Positions 27,201 to 40,800 of a stretch of DNA of 64,000 bases are shown piece after piece. How positions within the stretch are numbered: the first letter of the stretch is position 1; the number at the start of each line of letters is the position of its first letter. A program made the position numbers and the translations under genes. The notes beneath the pieces were generated by a model, which had not been told where the DNA came from, did no database searches, and worked only from the letters and a program-made list of their open reading frames with translations. The DNA is from Sipunculus nudus (taxonomy: Eukaryota; Annelida; Sipuncula; Golfingiida; Sipunculidae), in assembly GCA_026874595.1 (NCBI GenBank), contig CM049308.1:79654124-79718123 (forward strand), in the 5' to 3' direction.

Positions 27201-28942
27201 AATACTGAAGCAGGCAATTATAATATTTTACCAGAAAATATTTTGCTTTGCTTTGGATTGCACTGGTGTGTTAAAACTACTTAACTGAAAACACCACTTA
27301 ATCTACATTTTCATACAAAGCCCATGAAATTTCATAATTTTGTGAATCCAAAGGATGTTATGCAAGGAATCTTTTTTTTAAAATACAGAATCATAATAAT
27401 GTTAGGTAGTATAGTCATTGGTATATTATTAATAACTAGAAAGAGCTATTGTCATGGTGTGACATTCATTAGTGTTCTGTCCTCTGTCTGTTAGGAGCTT
27501 TTCTCAGTAATTGCTGGACTCTTTGTACATTGTATACTATAAACCATAACCACAGTATAAAGGATGACTGGTTTAATGGGTATAAAAGATGTACAGTAAC
27601 AATATATCGGTGATGAAGAGGCCCTAGATTACAGAGTAGCAGGCCATGTGGACCTTGGAAGAACCCTCCCACCACGCAGTGTCTCACCTATCCCTGTACA
27701 CTTCCATACAAAAATAATACAACATGATGTATATATGTACACATTATCATTCAATGACTTTGCGCCAGGTGGAGCCACCTGACTAGCTTGTACCCAAATC
27801 AAATTGAAAATCAGCAAAAAAAGACTGAACCAAGATAAAGTCTGAATTGAGTATTCAGAGCAATCCATAAACTAGTGGAATTGGGCATTCATATGACCTT
27901 AACAGTGGTCTAGCAAAAATCCCTACTCTCAAATTATATGTTGTCTGTCACAGTCCTCAAAGAGTTGTGTCATTAATAATAAAGTGCATGAATTACAGTT
28001 AACTAAAACAGTGGGATCACATTCAAGGTGGCTGTTATCCGGTATGGTATGCTGGTATGCCGTTTTGTCGCATGCCATATTAATTTAGCTGCAGAAGATC
28101 TATTCATATTTGTCGAGTGAATGCTCCATCCAGATTAAGTGCAGTTTTGTGAAACTAGATATATACCACAATTTACTGTCATACAAAACTCCAATCCAAA
28201 CATCTGGTTTCAGTCTGCAGAATCTTGGTTTCAGTCCAGGTTGCAGTCTGCAGTGTGATAGGGGTACTAATTCACTACTATTAAAGAACTACCTTTTCTG
28301 TTATAAGCAGTGCTGAACTAGGAATGTACAATTTGATACTGGCGGAGTGGCAAAGTGTAAATATTTCTGGCTTCCCTGCAACTTTCTATCATTTAGAGAT
28401 CTGTAGCGTACCCCTGGTGACTGGTGCAAGTTGAACAACAAGCGTATCAGTTATGTATATATAGCCTACTTCACAAATATCCACAAGAGGCACTTTGTGG
28501 AGATAAGCTATTCATTTAAATATCACAAGCCATTTATCATTAGCGCCATGCAAAGTTTCCTATGATAAATTTATTTACCCAAAACACCCCTATGCAGATA
28601 TCTTAGCAGTATCAACTATAAAATAAAACTTCAACCTAAATATATCCACGGCAAACTCTAGCTAAATAAGCATAGAAATTAATGAAGATGGTAACTGTCA
28701 TAAATTCTGAAAGTATCAATTCAAGGGAACTATTCATCCAACGCACTCAGTTGAATATTGACATAATGGAGACAGTAATCTACTGCCCTTAAATTTATTT
28801 AACAAATTTATATGAGAAAGATGTTTTTCATAAAATTGTTAATCAATAACAGTACTTCATTGAAATATGACACAAAAATGAAAAAACTAACATTTATTTC
28901 TGCTTTAGTAGTATACATCACTCAATGATTCTGCATGGTCAT

Positions 28943-28963
28943 AGGTCAAGGTCATGCTGACCT
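28943..28963. promoter_or_regulatory. Consensus-like oestrogen-response palindrome with extra half-site
   Basis: AGGTCA at 28943-28948 is directly followed by AGGTCATGCTGACCT at 28949-28963. The latter is a perfect palindrome of two half-sites with a 3-bp spacer. The match to the nuclear-receptor IR3 consensus is exact, but function is unknown and the site may be repeat-derived. Confidence 0.35.
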
Positions 28964-31873
28964 TTACAAAGTTTGCAGGGGTAAAATTATAATGTTAATT
29001 ACTCCTCATCTATACCATAGGGGTTCAGGAGTCATAAGTAGAAATATCACAAAAAAAAGAGAACAAAACCAAACTTAACATATGGCCTACGGTTGTCATG
29101 ACAACCTGTATATGTACAGGGCATCCTGGAGGAGGAAAGCGGACTGGAAGACCATTGTACGTAGATCCACTGCCCCCAACCACCAACGTAACACATACGA
29201 AATAAATATAGTCTGTCAGAGACCAGGATCTTTAGTGATAGTGCCATGATAATGACCTGTAACAGTTGTGTCAAGTCTATGTATCCTTAACCCTCCACTG
29301 ACACAATAAACAAAACTGCTCAGAAAAATTAACTCCACAGACAGACCTGTAGCTCTGAGGTGTTTACATCACTCTCCAGTCTACAGCTTATCATCATTAT
29401 TATACCACAGCTTTACTCTCCCATTCAGTATTACAATTCAGCCTGTCCAATGGCTGATATAAACTGCCACAATCTTTAGTATATTCCTAACCTGATAGAC
29501 ATTGCTCACGGAATATTCACCCAATTTCTTACTTTCTCACTCTGCACCAGTTTCTGACTTTGCTTCACTGTCACACTTTTCAAATTATTCTAGCCCTGGT
29601 TATGTACAATTACCTCACATTTCCTCTCACCCCCTCCCCACCAGCTTGTTCTGGCCTTTTCGGTTACACATATCTCCAGCTTTAAATCATATTGGTTGTA
29701 TGGGTCTTTGTTTTCGACTGATTGGCTCCTCTCATTTGCTTTAACCTGATTGGCTACTCTTTCCAGGAACTGCACTGTGGAATGGTCAACAGTTTTTACC
29801 CTTAACTTGTCACTTTCAGTTGGTAAACATTTATGATGATGTCTCTAATCCCATCAATTCAATTGAAAAACACATTTTTACTACCCCATGGCTAAATTTT
29901 CTGTTCATTCAGTAAATACTGAAGGATACAATAGCAGGTATATAGACCTTCATCAAACACAAGAGTGCACAGGGCCAAAACTATACATGCAGTAAACAGA
30001 GAAACTTCTCCAGTATTCAGAGCATAAACAAAAAGAAATCCATATCATGATATATGAATTTTTTGTTGTTCACATATGTGTTTTGTAAAGTTGCTTCTTA
30101 GGGCAACTCGTGCCTTTTTGAACAAGGGAAGTTTAATATTGTGCATGAAAAGAATTACCAGTGTTAGGATACAAGTATTAAAGCAACTGAAAATTGGTCA
30201 TTTTACACCCTTTCTTTCTCCATATGGACCCTAAAATTTAGAACTATATATCACTCATTATGTTGGCAGAATAACTTAATGCAAAGCACCCGCCTTGGGG
30301 CTCCAGGACATGCAGGAGTAAACAGTGTATGGTGACCCCTGGTGGAGGAATCAAGAACAATGATCCCCTAACTGAAAATTTAAATTATAACATGAAACAA
30401 ACCTTTAAGAGAATATAATGAAACTATGATTTTCTAAGACCAGAGTACAGAAGCCTTCTGATGGTCTATATTATTAATGGACAGTTTAATATTATGCCTT
30501 TGAACAAGATGGGCAAATGCATTTTGATACATCAAATATAGTTTTATACCCTAAGGTGTTGTACTAGTGCCAGACACACAGTCATAAAGTGCTACCAGTA
30601 CAATTGCCTTTTTATATAGAGCTTATGGCAGCAAGCATAATATAATATACCAAATTAAGGTATATACAATATCACGGGCATATGCATAGTTGATGTCTTG
30701 ATATCCTTGTGTCTTCTATATTTCAGCATTAGATTAATATCTACTGAAAAATCACTCACTAGACTGGTGTCTGATTACCCTATTTGGATCAACCTGTTAC
30801 AGAAGAATACCTCAGTCATTAGCCTACTTTTTTCAATGTATCATAACTGAAATTCTACTACTAACGTTAATCTTCATTTAAAACAAAGAGCTTTAAAACT
30901 GTCACTGGTAGCATTAATCATGCATGAGACCTGCTGATGATCTTAATCTTTCCACAAGGAGAATGTATATTAATCAGGTAACGACGATAATTTTCCTCAA
31001 ACAGCCATCCAAAGTTGTAAACACTAGAACTGGATGATGACTTATGAATTATATTCATTATGTTAGTCATAACACTACTTGTGCTGGATCAATATTAAGT
31101 TACAACTAAAGGAAACTTGAGTAACATAAAATATGCATCAAATGTATGTCAGTGGTATCACAGATCTGGAGGTTTAGTAAAATATAGTAACATAATAACC
31201 AGTGTGATATCATACATATATCATCATACCCTTTACTGCTTATAATCATCCTGAAGACAATACATGTATGATGGATTGGTTTCAAGTATGACAATTATTA
31301 CTGACAGGAATAGTGCATATGACAGTCAGCACCATCTAGTGTTCAAGTTTGAAACCACAATTTTAACAGATTACTTTTTAAGATTAATGTGACACTTGAA
31401 TAATTTCTGTTCATTGAAGTATAGATATTGTCACCTACTTTTTAATTCCCATCTTTAATAAAGGTACCCAAAGCAATGATCTTGTATGAACAGTTCAAAA
31501 AGGTACAACTTTCTTATCTGAATGAACACTGAAGGGTGCTGAGGTGCGAATGCAATATTTCCACACATAATAATTATGACAAATTTTTAGCATCTCATTT
31601 GAAAAACAGACAGGAGCACTGCACTTCCCCAATCATAAATGGCAGCTTTCAACAGTAACAAAAGGGTTAACAAAAGAGTATATGGTCACGCACAGAATGA
31701 GTTAACCAAGGATATACCTAAGGGCAATTTTGAACTGTTCACCATAGTGATCAAGCAGGGTAACCCCTGATTGGCCTATTGACACAGGAATGAATTAAGT
31801 GTATTTGATGGGTCTTATCCCCTAGCAATGGTAATTCCGCCATATTGTGCTCATTACGTCTGGTCATGTTGAG

Positions 31874-34800
31874 TTAGCTAGAAACTCCAAGTTTCTCTAA
31901 GACTCGCAGACCCTTCTCTTCATACTCTTTCCTCGTCATCCAGAAATCGTTTTTATCCTTCATGATGTCGGCCAGCACTGCTCCACCCAGGAAAACCATG
32001 TGTTTACGCCTAGGAGGATCTTCAATGCGGATCTTAAATCTCTGCAAAGAAAAAGTGAAAAATATGATGATTTGAAAAATTACAAACGGTCTTGCTCATC
32101 AATGAAAAAAATGTACACTTTATAATGCTTTGGTAATCACAATGCACTTGTGAGGAAAGAAACTTGTCATAAATCAATATGATCAATCACATCTGTTCTA
32201 CTTTCTAAATTAAATACATACAGAAATATTGGTTGTGTCACCACGTAGTACTCGTTCCAGGTAAAGCTGTTTGATCTCTCGTTCCAGACGACTGGGGAGG
32301 CCTGGGTACATGGTGGAGCCACCAGACAGTACAATGTGTTTATAGAACTCTGGCCTTGTGTCCATGTCAGCAGCCTGGATAGTGTTGAACAGTAACTCAG
32401 CTACCCCTACACCGTCAACATTAATCAGATGTGGCTGGAATAGAACCTCAGGGGCTTCAAACCTCTCCCCTCCTACTTTGATCACCCTGCCATCTGGTAG
32501 CTGTAAAAGGAACCAACAAAGGATCTCGTTTATATTTAATTAATTTTCATGTAATCTATAAATTGATATATATGATATTCCACATGGACAGATCTAATCA
32601 GTTTCAGAGGCCTATGTCCATATTAGGATTTATTTCAAAATATCATTCATGTAGACAAAGTTTAATATTACATTTATTCATGGTTTGTCACATTTTTTAG
32701 GAGCATGGATATAAACTGTTGTATAATAACATGGATATAGATTAAATTTCCTTTAAGTTCAAGTCGAGAAAAAATTCATGAAAAAAAACAGCTTTTTATT
32801 CAGTAATTACACAGGTGTAGGACACTTGTAGTGTACTTACTGTATAAGACTCTACAAGAAATGTTGTTTCTAATGCTAGCTTTTGTTCTTGTTCGATATC
32901 ATATCCAACATAACATAGCTTTTCTTTCATGATACGAATTGTCTCGAAGTCTGCTGAATGGTTGAATGCATAGCCTCTGAGAAGAAGTAACTGAAACGAC
33001 AGTGAGACAACAGATAATAGTGCTTCATAGTGTTTTACATGAGTAAGTATTCATTACATATCCAGAAAAAGTTTCAACTAAATAACTTTACAACGGTATA
33101 TTCTTCAATTTCACAATGACTGATAATTCTAATAGATTTATAAACATCCAAGTTATCCAATTAATAATAAATGAAAGAATCTGAAGATTCCTAATTAAAA
33201 TTTCAAAGGATTTCCACTCATTATGTCGGGAATCAACATTTAATATACTGGACCTTTATTGAGTAATAACAGTTATAAACAGGGTAGACTTGGCATGAGT
33301 GATTTCGTTTCTGGTGTCATTCTTACTGCCTGACCCTGCATTCTTACCTTAATAAGGTACTTAGTGATGTCTCTACCCGCTATATCAAGTCTTCTGGTCA
33401 AGTGAGGCAGGGCAAAGCCCTCATATACAGGACAGATGTGTGTCACACCGTCACCGGAATCTACCACAACGCCTGTCAGTAAACCTGTGTACAAAACCAA
33501 AGCATCATTACATTATGTCTGTATCAAATATATGGAACCTAAAGGTTAAAGCATTACTGGAAAATTGACAAAACTCCAATCAATAAACCTACAAATAAAC
33601 CCAGTGTGATCATATTGCTTATGTACAAAATGACCTCTGACAGAGCAGGTATATAAGTCTACCTCATAGATATTTCACCAAAATATGTAAATTTGTCCTT
33701 GAGACATATAAATCTGTTGTATATATTGTTTTCTGATTTCTCAATCAGCAAAGTAATTCAACATTATTTCTGATATCTTGTATTCTGGAAACTGAAATCT
33801 AGATGGCTTAACAAAAAAAAAACATTAATTAGGCCAAAATAAAAAAAGGTATGGTTCTCAGGCACTTTTCAGAAACAAGTGCGGGCGGGCGATATTTTAC
33901 CTTTTTTTAAGTTTCGATAAAAATGTCACATGATCAGGGAAAAGCATGAAAATAACAACTGTTTTGCTAAACAGGCAAAAGCACTACATAACAAAGGATA
34001 TCTTATCAAAATTGTATTATTATATCTTCTTGAAAGATGATAATCAAAATATAAAAAATTTTATGCGAGGGGGTTAAAATTGATGCGGGCGGTGCCTGAG
34101 AACCATACCTTTTAATTTTTTGGGCCTTATTAGAAAATAATAGTTTTTCAGATTCTTAGGATAAACAACAGGCCACCTTGGATATTTTCAACCAACAATT
34201 TTTTGTATAACCAATTACTCAACTGTTGAGTCTAAACAGGAAATTCTTGTCTCATGTAAACACTTGTTCACAACCATCCCAATTAACTAACTTCAAACAT
34301 ATACTTTGGATCAAACAGGACAGAACTGTATTGTGTAAAAGGCTTAATTTATACTGTTAGAACATTTATACACAGGTATGAATTCACTTACCTTGAGCAT
34401 ATAGGGTAAGAACGGCTTGGATTGCTACATACAGACCATCAAACTGGTAGTGCTCGAACATGGTCTACAACAAATAGCAATGGATACATATTTTCTACTG
34501 CTCTGACATGGTAATGATAAGTATGTTTTCAAATATGCTCTGTTAAGATGAATTACTGAAGTGCCACTAAATAGTTTACAATAATAAACACACATCAAGA
34601 AATGTTTAAACATAGTCTACAGTTGTTAATAACAATAAGGTGATGTAATGATAAACATTTCTATATGGGACACATTATCAGGGCAATGTATACATGTTAT
34701 ATAAATGTGAAACATCAACAGGCTGCTGTGTGGACATTGTTAACTTTACAAGGATAAATAATGAGGTGATGGTAAACAAATTTGATTATGATATAATAAA

Positions 34801-37800
34801 CAATGTCGGTTTGTTGATCAAACCTGGTTTTGAAAGATGTACCATTTAAGGATGTTATTTACTATTAAGACATGGTCTGCAGTTATAAACATGGGTTATA
34901 AAGATGAGCAATAACAGTTCTCATTAAAGGAAATGTAGAAATACGTATCTTGAATAGTAAAACATGGCAGCAGTATTGTGTAGACTGTGACCTAATTTAG
35001 ATCCTGATTAGGCCTCAAAACTAACTTTTCAGCTTATGGTCCCGGTGCAATCCTGAAATGCAGAATGAACTGTCCCGGGTTCACAAATCACCATCCCAGA
35101 TAGGACCCCCCCCCCCCCCCCCAAAAAAAAAATTCACAACAAGTAACTCATGGGTCATGTCACTCACCTGATCAGTAGAACATGTGCCAAAAGCAAAGGG
35201 ATTTGAGTGCAAACAGAATATAGTGGACCAAGACTTTATGTAATACTTAAGTATTTCCCTAGTCCCTTTATAGGTTTTCCCAGTATTTCCCATTTTTAAA
35301 ACCATTAAATATCCTGCCATATATTTACCACACTGGTCACTTGGAAAACCTGATAACCCTGCATAACAGGATTTTGACTTTTGTACTTGTGCATAAATTG
35401 TAATATTTAGTTTCTTATTTTAATGCATTTTTTTCACATAAGACTAAGTGTTTAACTTTCTACTAATCATAAAGAAGATAGATTAATTTATGCACAAGTG
35501 CTTAATTGTGATGTGGATATGTATTTTTTAATGTAACAGAGAATAAAACATTTTGATGAACTAAATTTATTTACCATAATTATCAAATGCACAAGGCCAT
35601 ATAATTTTATAAATGCATTGTACACTGGTTATTACTTTATTACTTGTAAAGCATTTCCAATAGACATTATGGGACAAACCTCTAACTAGTGAGTAGACAT
35701 TTTGAAAAATACCTCTATCAGCTAGTCATGTATATGTTCAGGCTTTCTTTTACATTAGCACATAAGAATGGACACCTCAGTTGGTTCTTTTGTGACTTAG
35801 AAAACTGTTGCATCATCAGCAGCGGCTATTTTTATGTAAGAAGTCTATCAGTGCACCACCGGTATCAAATTTGACTTCGTCGTTGTGAATATGCTTTCAT
35901 TATTTACCATATTTGTAAAAAAAAAAGCTGAATGATCAGCAAGTGTTGACACCGAGTTGCTTTACACTGTTTGTTAAAAGACCAACAAATGTTCATTTGA
36001 TCACTCGTTTTGCTCCTGTCTACTTCCGAGCGCCGGTTCAGTGGTCAGAACAAATACATTAGAGCGACGCTTTTCCAAAAACATCAGGGGACAAGCATTT
36101 TGTTCGTAAAAAGAACATTCAGAAATGCGAACAAGGGTCTAGTGGCCAGTTAGTATACGACAGCTAATGGTTAATTTAATGCCATTTTACCCTAGGAACA
36201 CAGTGTTTCTTTTCGATATTCCTAATTAATGACCGGAACATATAAAATATATTAGTTTATTGCTGAGCATAATTGGCAAAGATCAGTATAACCTGCTTTA
36301 AGGATAATTGCGTGGTCTTTTTTTTCCACCAAATTCACTGGAGGGAAAGGTAGATTTGGCATCGCAAAGGAACACAGTGTTTCTTTTCGATCTACGTTAT
36401 TGAAGACCGGGGTCTTATAAAAGCTGCTTGAGCACAAGCATTTAATGAACTATACCTCATCAATGCTGATGCGAGTAAACTGCTCAGCTATTTGGCCTGA
36501 CATCCTGTCTCAAGCCGACGAACTATGCTTATTCGAGTACAAACTAGATGTGGTTGATAACACATAAGTGCTCTAAGTCGCTTGCTAGGGGTACAGGGGA
36601 CTGAGGGTTACGGGGCTAGCTGTCGTTTTCACACCTTTCCTTGGCGACAGCATTGGCCCAGAACTAATAAATTAGGGTTATCACTGAGCTTTACACATGA
36701 CTGCTGGCCTTATGACTCATTATTACAAATATTCATTTTAGGTATTTACATACTTGAAATATATTTCTGAAATACGAATAAATTTTCGGTACCCCCATTT
36801 TAATTTTCGGAAATTTGGCCTTCGGAAATACGGTGCTCTACTGTATGACTATTCATGTACCCAAATCGGTAACCACGGTTACAGTGATGACATGTCATGT
36901 CATTGGTTCATTTCAACTCATTTGCACAGCCCCAGACGGCACTTCTTCTGAATATTGCTGACCAGCTACTGTGCATACAAGTGGGCCATTAATGAGACCT
37001 TACAGAAAATGGGAATTTTCGGTTCATAGGACAATATCAGATGATCTCAAATTAGTATTAAAGGGGTTACCCCTGTTAGACATTCACAGCAGAAGCCACA
37101 CTCATAGCCAGGAAGGAGCTGCTTATTTCTCAAGTGGATTATATTTAATATTTATGTGCTTTCTATAAAGTATTAACCCCATGTAATAAAAAGCTGTTGC
37201 ATAGAACTGCGTTCTCAGCTGAGAAAATTCTTCCTGCAAATGAGCGTCCTCTTGCCATTGGTTTCGCTGGCATATTGGAACATCTGTTCTTGATACAGGT
37301 GTACCGGGATCGATGTCACTTCACTCATTTCTCCAAACAAGCCATGAATTTTTAATGTGTCAGCAAAGGAGGAATAGTCAAAAAGAATTACGCTTTAAAT
37401 ATTTAACAATAAGTAAAAATTGTGCTTGTTGTATTTAAGATTCAAAGTTTAATGCACACATACTATCTAGATATCTGGGTCTTGGCGAGGCACATACAGT
37501 TAAATTGTGGTGAGATGTTCTGAGGGTTTTTTACAGTCCCAGACAGCAAATGTAATCCTCCTGAACTAAAGTGTGATCATCCCTGGGACGACAGGAAGGT
37601 GTTAATTTCAAGGCCTGCTGATACTTTGGGTGTCCAACCTACCTCTACCATTTTTTGCCTGTTTTTCGTCGGGTTCATGGGAGGTTCTGTGAGCAGCATT
37701 TTACAGTTCTTTGGGTCAATGTTTAACTTCTGTGGACCAAATGTGTAGTCGTATAAGTGTATCATATCATCCCAGTTCCTCACGATTCCGTTCTCCATCG

Positions 37801-40800
37801 GGTAGGTCACCTCCAACATGGATCGCAGCTGACTGGCCTCGTCTCCTATCATCAGGTCCTGTTGTCAAATGTAAGGTAAAAATGCAAGTTGTATGTTACT
37901 TCCTGTATATTTACATATATTAAAAATGAACACAGATGTAAACAGTTGTTAAATATGCATAGTCTTTGATTTACAATTTACTCCTATTTTACAATAAAAT
38001 GAATTTTTAGGTGACTCTACAAAGTACAATTCATCAAAAATCAAATTTCATGACTCTTTTCAGAAAATTGCATATATAATTTTGGAAACTAAATATCAAA
38101 TTTATCAGTTACACAGAGGCGTATTTAGCACTAGAACAAAGAACCAGTGCCCTCAAAAGTCCTGGGTCCAAAGGTGACAATATTCAAATTTACATCAAGT
38201 TTAAACCAGTTATTCCGAATTTCGAAGAGTGGAGACCCTATACTTTCTAGCACTGGGTAGACCCTAGCTTTATTTAGGAATAGCAAGCTAGAAAATTCAC
38301 AGGATATGACAAGACTGCATCCTGCTTGAAGCAGACAAAGAACAAGCGGCTCAAGTAACATTGTGAGTTTTTGTGATCGTAAAGATCCTTAAAAAACAAG
38401 TAGAAGATGGCATGTAGATACAAACAAGAAATGTGTACTTGAAGAATATAAATTACTCTATAAAATGTGATGTATGAATAGTCAGAAAAGGGTGAAAATT
38501 TTCAATACCAGTAATGATTCTTAACATACAGTATTAATACTATACATACCATGGCTTAATGTCACAATACATTACCAGATGTTACGATTTATAATAAATA
38601 TATATATAAATTTATTATCAGTGAATAATTAGAGGATTAAGATTTATGACTAAGATAGAGGATAATCTCACAATAATAATCTAACATCTGTCTCCTGTTG
38701 GAAATTAATTTTTCCGTTTAACTTTAAATTGACAACACTTTAATCTTTAGTACACTGATTATATTGATAGAAGGACAGACCACTGAGATTATGCAAAATA
38801 TTCTTTTTTCCATCATTATAGCAAGGTAAAAAACATTCCAATTAATCCTTTAACATTAAATTAACAACATCTGATGATTACGAGTTCACATTGCCATTGT
38901 TTAAGGAATATCTATCTTCTATCTATAAACAGCCATAATATAGAAACACAATATGAAGGAATACAGATGCATAATATATTGTCCCTGAAGATAATTTGCA
39001 CACACTGCTCTGCTAGATGTACAATTAATATTTCTTCCAATTACTTACCTTAATTTCAATGTCACCAACTTTAGCTGTGGATCTGATGATGGGCCTGCCG
39101 ACCAATGATGGAAATATGTGAGCAGGGAAGTTACTACCTGCATATCCACACTTAACAAACTACAAAGATAAAACAAAATATCACACATGTTAACTAGCCT
39201 ACCAAGACAATGATGTTTTCTTTCTTACAGTGTTTCAATGTACAAGGAAAGTTACTACCTGCTTATCCACACTTAACACACTACAAAAATATTACACATT
39301 AGCTAGCCTATCAAGTCAATGTTATTTTCTTTCTTAGTGTTTAAAGGGGCCCAATCATGTTGAATTAACACGTAAAATAGATTCTCTACTTTAAAATAAA
39401 ATAAATTTGTACCTGCCAAAATATTGCCCTGAAACCGTTTTCTTACTCCTATAAACAAGTGCTAAAAACAGTAGACCGGGCGTGAACAAAGGTGTAAACA
39501 TAAACACAGCGCGTGCATCGCCCGGCCACAACACATCAATCAGAAAATGCCATGACTGACTTTGCCCCAAAAATGTAATACATGTTCCAGCTGGCTAAAA
39601 CATCACCTTTTAAGGCTTACAATCGGACCTCTGGTCAAGCGACCTTGTTATGGAAAACAAGACACACGTGGACTGTGTTTACCAACACGTAGACCCATAA
39701 CAATGTGTTAAACAGCCGTATACGAGGTACTGAGACTGTGTGCTGGAGTGGTTTTGCAAGGAAACTTTTGATTAAAGCAAAACTGAACTGATAGTGTGAA
39801 ATAATAGGACTTATATTGTTCCTGATTATGTCCCTTTAATTGCACCAGCATGTCACAAGAGGGCTAGAACCCACTGAGTAATCATCAGATGGCTTTAACT
39901 TGTTTAAGCAGGACAAATAAAGACTTTGACAGTATCTCTATTAGAAATTCCACAAGAGGTATTAATTAACCACAACCACAATGAACACGATGTCATGACT
40001 TAAAAAGACAGAAATTAACCTCACCATAGCATACAATGTCATCAAGTAGATGAAAACAGAAATAGCAATGACATGATATTTCCTTTGGATATCATTTTTA
40101 AAGTATATACAAAGAATAATCACAGTATATTTATGATTCACTTATAAACTAACAAGTTGTGTTCTAAGAGTATACAATACTCTTAACATACACATAAAAA
40201 AAAGCCACTTCAAAGCTTCCTGGAATCCTGGTTATACTGCAATGCTTCCTTGTTACATCTATTTTTGTCAATGATATACTTAATGAAAGGTTCAATGTCA
40301 TGTCAGCATCTTTGAAAAAGATTACCCATTGTTATTATTATGAAGAGGTACTGGTATTCTTGTTATGGATAAATTTACAACATTTTTATAAGTTAAGAGA
40401 AAACAAGAATGGTTGTCTCCCCCCATATGGGCCATCCCATAAGGGGTAAAATATACATGTACTATCTCAAAACAATGAACCTAGATTTCAGCAGATTTGA
40501 CCTTAAAGATGAAGGTCAAGGTCATCACCTTTCAAACTCGCCCAAGAACTTGGTAGGAACAATTGTTGTACCGAATTTGAGGACAAATGTGAATCCCTTC
40601 AGAAGTTATGGGGTTCACAAAAATTTTATATTTTGGTAGCCTTGACCTTGAAGATGAAGGTCAAGGTCACTTGATTTTGAACTCGTCCAAGATTTTGGTA
40701 GGAACAATGAGTGTTTCAAATTTTGGAGGAAAATATGCAGCCTTTCAAAAGGTATCATTTTCACAAGACAATAACTAATTTGGCTGATTTGACCTTGAAG

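Larger units (their letters stand above)
16488..31873. other. Convergent intergenic region between Pellino and ACTR2
   Basis: About 15.4 kb contains no exon I can support. It must include the 3' UTRs of both genes. Tandem AATAAA motifs at 17342-17352 are a possible Pellino poly(A) signal but lie inside a hairpin repeat. The rest holds TA microsatellites (17034, 20349, 20751), SINE-like fragments (18014, about 20484), repeat fragments (23283, 23990) and a nuclear-receptor-like palindrome at 28943-28963. Open reading frames here are short and show no recognisable domain. Confidence 0.6.

Noticed and set aside
31440..31460. ACTR2 poly(A) signal
   Set aside because: Only ATTAAA-type variants are seen about 420 bp downstream of the stop on the - strand, and none is convincing.
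36456..36503. Possible extra ACTR2-strand exon starting [13 protein letters not shown] with a GTATAG donor
   Set aside because: It is not needed for the complete ACTR2 reading, the donor is weak, and the peptide matches no family I know.
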